Assembly (NCBI GenBank): GCA_013399115.1
Contig: VXAA01000915.1
Coordinates: forward strand, 479,635 to 543,634
Reading direction: 5' to 3'
Length of the DNA stretch: 64,000 bases
DNA from: Anseranas semipalmata
Taxonomy: Eukaryota > Chordata > Aves > Anseriformes > Anseranatidae
The translations under genes and the position numbers were made by a program. Shown here in pieces: positions 62,811 through 64,000 of this stretch. Within the stretch, counting starts at the first letter, position 1, and the number at the start of each line of letters is the position of its first letter. The notes below the pieces were generated by a model that saw nothing but the letters and a program-made list of their open reading frames with translations, ran no database searches and was not told the DNA's origin.

Positions 62811-62833
62811 TTACTGTGTTCGAAGCTGGTAGT
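62811..62833 (-). CDS. AP1M1: AP1M1 terminal coding segment (DYQLRTQ)
   Basis: Acceptor TTTACAG, then AC TAC CAG CTT CGA ACA CAG TAA. With the G carried over from the previous exon it encodes DYQLRTQ and stop. This is the invariant C-terminus of mu1A; the paralogue AP1M2 ends in S (recalled). Only 23 bases of this exon are coding, so open-reading-frame methods will miss it. The rest of the exon is 3'UTR. Confidence 0.95.
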
Positions 62834-63423
62834 CTGTAAAGGGGAAAAAAAAACAAAACCAGTTTTAGTACACTGTCTTTCACTAAAGGTAGTAAAGCAG
62901 ATCAGCAAATTTGGATGAACCGATATAAAAAGAAAATCAGAAATAACTACATCTTTGTGTAGAATAACTACAAAAATGGGCTTTAAAACAAATAAGGTGA
63001 TTACAAGCTTCCAAGCTAGAAAAAGTTTGAACAACAAAAACAACAACAAGAAAGTGTTGTGTTTTTTTGTTTGTTTAACAGACCTAGTAGCTTTTAGTAG
63101 ACGGTATCTTATTCACCCCAAAGCTGGCAAAGTGATATGTATGAGCAATTTCTTAACTTATATTCCCCAAAAATTCAAGTATTTGGTAATCAAGCTTGCA
63201 TTCAGTGAACAGCATTACTGAGCTATCCTATTGAGTCTTTCATTTAGGCAGCAATAAAAAGGTGACTAGAAAAAGCAGTAAACATTAATGTAACACATCT
63301 ATACTATAGAGCTTAATACTGAAGAATATGAACAAACTGTTTTTCTGTTTCAATTCGTAGGTATATGCTGGAGGAACAAAAGATGCAAGACAGATGTCTA
63401 CAGTCCATTGCTTTCCAATTTAC
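62834..63423 (-). other. AP1M1: AP1M1 last intron
   Basis: A 590-base AT-rich intron (GTAAAT...TTTACAG on minus). No internal feature was recognised; the frames across it are chance. Confidence 0.85.
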
Positions 63424-63499
63424 CTCCATTCTGGGTAATGTAACGAACCCATGGGAGAGCCTGATAGCCACTCTTCTCAATTATCTTTAAGTAGCGAAC
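63424..63499 (-). CDS. AP1M1: AP1M1 penultimate coding exon
   Basis: A 76-base exon, acceptor TTCCAG, donor GGAG|GTAAAT. It encodes VRYLKIIEKSGYQALPWVRY then ITQNG plus one base of Asp. This is the C-terminal part of the mu homology domain of the AP-1 medium chain mu1A, which binds YxxPhi sorting signals on cargo at the trans-Golgi network and endosomes. TSGIQVRYLK and ITQNGDYQ distinguish AP1M1 from AP1M2 (VRYMK, ITQSG; recalled). Confidence 0.95.
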
Positions 63500-63841
63500 C
63501 TGGAAAGAAAGATGAACAAAACTTTCAGATGTAAATATAAGGATAAACCCCTGACAGCATGGTTTTCATCTGAAATAACACATCCAGTTGTCTGATCGTT
63601 TTCTTTAAGAAGTTCCCCTAAATTAGAAAAAATCCAGACTTGTCATAGTAATAAACAAAGAGTCATGGTACTTTCATGTGAGGTGCAGGAGGATGTATGT
63701 ACAGCGAACAGAACAGAACAAAAAGGAGGTAAGTCAGGAGGCCTAAGGGCAAGGCAGACAATGCCACAAAGCTGAACAGCAACAATTTGCGTGTTAAAAG
63801 CCTAGCACAAACTTTGAGTATTTCTATTTTCAACTACTAAC
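63500..63841 (-). other. AP1M1: AP1M1 intron
   Basis: A 342-base AT-rich intron (GTTAGT...TTCCAG on minus). Nothing else was seen in it. Confidence 0.85.
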
Positions 63842-63967
63842 CTGGATTCCTGAAGTAGTGAAATAAGGTATCTCAAATTTGACACTAATGGGAGGTTTTC
63901 CTTCCTTATCTTCAGCTTCAACACTTGGAAGTCCAAAGTGAGCTCTCATCAGATACTCTTTTCCACC
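63842..63967 (-). CDS. AP1M1: AP1M1 coding exon, mu homology domain
   Basis: A 126-base exon (42 codons) in phase 0 at both ends, acceptor GGTAAG after a long pyrimidine tract, donor CAG|GTTAGT. It encodes GGKEYLMRAHFGLPSVEAED, KEGKPPISVKFEIPYFTTSG and IQ. The segment belongs to the mu homology domain and matches recalled human mu1A almost residue for residue. The three exons give the last 74 residues of the protein; the longin-like N-terminal part lies beyond the window edge. The gene runs in the same direction as KLF2 with its 3' end towards it. Confidence 0.95.
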
Positions 63968-64000
63968 CTTACCAAAAAAAAAAAAAAAAAAGTTTTTTTT

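Overview
This is a vertebrate nuclear genomic window, almost certainly from a bird. Coding information sits in short, spliced exons with GT/AG boundaries spread over tens of kilobases of non-coding DNA. The recognisable interspersed repeats are CR1-type LINE relics and very old MIR-like SINEs. The three genes form the conserved block EPS15L1 - KLF2 - AP1M1, known from human 19p13.1 in mirror orientation. Chicken is the likeliest species, but the sequence alone does not prove it.

Layout. (1) 1-18822, plus strand: the 3' end of EPS15L1, an endocytic adaptor. Five coding exons carry the last 200 residues: DPF repeats, a Crk-type proline-rich motif and two ubiquitin-interacting motifs. A long 3'UTR follows. 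(2) 30.44-32.95 kb, minus strand: complete KLF2, a three-exon zinc-finger transcription factor of 380 residues. It has a TATA/CCAAT/GC-box promoter around 33.0 kb and a degenerate minisatellite directly upstream. (3) 33.5-60.7 kb: a gene-free interval of about 27 kb with old repeats, simple repeats and candidate regulatory DNA. (4) about 60.7-64.0 kb, minus strand: the 3' end of AP1M1, the mu1A subunit of the AP-1 clathrin adaptor, with three coding exons and a probable 2.1 kb 3'UTR. EPS15L1 and KLF2 are convergent; AP1M1 and KLF2 run in tandem.

The genes do not form an operon or pathway. EPS15L1 and AP1M1 both serve clathrin-coated transport, while KLF2 is a flow-responsive and lymphocyte-quiescence transcription factor. 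The likeliest functional unit is regulatory. Two strong CTCF core matches, at 1.2 kb (forward) and 59.6 kb (reverse), are convergent and bracket KLF2 and its intergenic flanks. Other observations worth following are three perfect Pumilio elements in the KLF2 3'UTR, the promoter-adjacent minisatellite, a probable intronic polyadenylation isoform of EPS15L1 that would lose both UIMs, and a MEF2/RUNX/forkhead motif cluster at 41.2-41.5 kb.

No previously undescribed gene system was found. No CRISPR array, intact transposon, intact tRNA gene or convincing extra protein gene was seen. Assembly gaps lie at 22474-22511 and 32776-32862, plus one ambiguous base at 59875.
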